Shown here one piece after another: positions 63,127-64,000 of a DNA stretch of 64,000 nucleotides (its first letter is position 1; every line of letters starts with the position of its first letter). Origin of the DNA: Achromobacter sp. HZ34 (lineage in GTDB: Bacteria > Pseudomonadota > Gammaproteobacteria > Burkholderiales > Burkholderiaceae_B); NCBI RefSeq assembly GCF_002209485.1, contig NZ_NJIX01000003.1, positions 806,001 through 870,000 of the forward strand. The letters are read 5' to 3'. The position numbers and the translations under genes were made by a program. A model generated the notes under the pieces. That model worked only from the letters and a program-made list of their open reading frames with translations, made no database searches and was not told the origin of the DNA.

Positions 63127-64000
63127 TCAAGCTTGCTCATTAATCACGTGAAACGTCGGCTCGAAGTCGACGATGCCATTGGCCGCGGAACTGCGTACCG
63201 GCTGCACCCGAAACATCGCAGCATCTACGACACGGTGAAGATAAGTTTCAGTACCGTTTACGATCCCCATAACACCGGCGTTGCAAAAGAACGTACCTGG
63301 ATTCAGGGCACATCGGAACGCAATGTGCACGTCTATGGTGTCGCCTGGAAGGAAACCGCGGTCAATGTGCGTCGGCCCAGCACTGGCAGCGCCGCCAAGT
63401 TCTACGCCGGTAATCGTCTTGATCAACATGCCGAACCTGACACCTTCCGATGCGACGGAGAACAGGACGCGGTAACAATAGTGGTAGACCTCACCCCTGA
63501 CCAGATTATTCACCCACACACCATTGACAGTCTCGATATGTGGGTCGAAGATCTCCGCGCCCTGCGAGTCGTAGATAACCGTACTGGACGGTACCAGTCC
63601 AGGGTCCAGGAAAGCCTCAGACTGAGATTCAGGAGCAGCGGCAGATTTGGGAGCAGGGACAGATTCGGCAGCGGGGACCGAGACAGAAGCAGATGCAGAT
63701 GCAGATGCAGGTGCCTCTATAGTCAGGGCGGGAGCGGACGTTTCCACTGTCTTGCTGGTAGTGGCCGCCAGGGTCCCTGCTTTTATTCCAGCTCGGACTT
63801 CGGCACGGGATTCCTCGGAAGCGTACAGCAGCTTCTGGTACAGGGCGACGATATGCTTTGGCGCACCATCGGCCAATTTTTCGCCCCTGTCCATCAAGAT
63901 GGCGCGATCGCACAACTCCACGACAGTCCCGCCCGAATGCGAGACGAAGAGTATCGTGGCGCCGGTTTCCTTGATTGCTTCGATACGAGCGAAACACTTC
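63127..64000 (-). CDS. wzt: O-antigen ABC transporter ATP-binding protein Wzt (C-terminal part, cut by the window)
   Basis: The 5' end lies beyond the right edge. The remaining part starts with a conserved ATPase tail: ATILFVSHSGGTVVELCDRA contains the H-loop, and RAILMDRGEKLADG follows. A long linker of Ala/Ser/Pro/Glu with a repeated ASASAS pattern (about residues 70-105 of the visible part) leads to a Wzt C-terminal carbohydrate-binding domain (DPHIETVNGVWVNNLVRGEVY, then GTFFCNAGVMG). Such domains recognise the O-chain end before export. So the O-chain is probably exported by an ABC transporter. Confidence 0.9.
   Translation of the reverse strand, partial: KCFARIEAIKETGATILFVSHSGGTVVELCDRAILMDRGEKLADGAPKHIVALYQKLLYASEESRAEVRAGIKAGTLAATTSKTVETSAPALTIEAPASASASASVSVPAAESVPAPKSAAAPESQSEAFLDPGLVPSSTVIYDSQGAEIFDPHIETVNGVWVNNLVRGEVYHYCYRVLFSVASEGVRFGMLIKTITGVELGGAASAGPTHIDRGFLPGDTIDVHIAFRCALNPGTFFCNAGVMGIVNGTETYLHRVVDAAMFRVQPVRSSAANGIVDFEPTFHVINEQA

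Noticed and set aside
1-64000. CRISPR array, tRNA or rRNA genes, complete insertion sequences or prophage
   Set aside because: No regularly spaced repeats, cloverleaf-like genes, transposase or phage structural proteins were recognised on either strand.

Overview
The window reads as a high-GC betaproteobacterial chromosome of the family Alcaligenaceae, most likely Bordetella or a close relative. The basis is the gene order metK / two adjacent lpxL paralogues / dapF / DUF484 / xerC, the birA-coaX pair (coaX is the Bordetella Bvg accessory factor gene baf), and an LPS locus ending in waaC-waaA. No rRNA, tRNA, CRISPR array or intact insertion sequence was seen.

Positions 1-29,300 are mainly ordinary core genome. 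They hold metK (minus strand); an envelope and cell-wall run (lpxL, lpxL paralogue, dapF, DUF484, xerC); a zinc homeostasis block with znuC-znuB-znuA diverging from zur across a visible Zur box, followed by a COG0523 GTPase and a cysteine-poor dksA; heat-shock hslVU behind a sigma-32-like promoter; an acetyltransferase and a PduO-type adenosyltransferase; a lipoate operon (D-amino-acid-transaminase-like gene, ybeD, lipB, lipA); a penicillin-binding-protein-5-like carboxypeptidase; an MHYT-GGDEF-EAL protein; an alpha/beta hydrolase; an Mla/Pqi-like lipid transport operon; and birA-coaX. Downstream of znuA lies a decayed DUF1007-NicO metal-transport pair.

From about 29,350 to the right edge the window is a large LPS/O-antigen locus, visibly poorer in GC and mosaic in composition. 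Three blocks stand out. (1) 29.35-38.74 kb: two divergent groups encoding a WecE-type sugar aminotransferase, a NeuD/PglD-like acyltransferase, methyltransferases, a WbqC-like protein, a beta-propeller protein, a small multidrug-resistance-like flippase candidate, an ArnC/GtrB-like glycosyltransferase and a multi-spanning membrane protein. Together these resemble an Arn-like module for making, lipid-loading, flipping and transferring an amino-dideoxy sugar. (2) 39.05-46.98 kb: a sulfotransferase-like protein, two cytosolic glycosyltransferases and two large membrane proteins. (3) 47.3-64.0 kb, all on the minus strand and tightly packed: wzt (cut by the edge), a 1540-residue multidomain glycosyltransferase, a membrane protein, the CDP-3,6-dideoxyhexose genes rfbF-rfbG-rfbH, a split transketolase, a reductase-like SDR protein, GtrA, a GtrB-like glycosyltransferase, waaC and waaA.

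The most interesting prediction is in block 3. RfbF/G/H should make a CDP-4-keto-3,6-dideoxyhexose; the two-subunit transketolase is well placed to add a ketol unit to its C4 keto group; the SDR protein could reduce the new side chain; and GtrA/GtrB could carry the sugar across the membrane. This would be a branched-chain (yersiniose- or caryophyllose-like) LPS sugar built with a transketolase. That chemistry is inference from gene content and order, not shown by the sequence.
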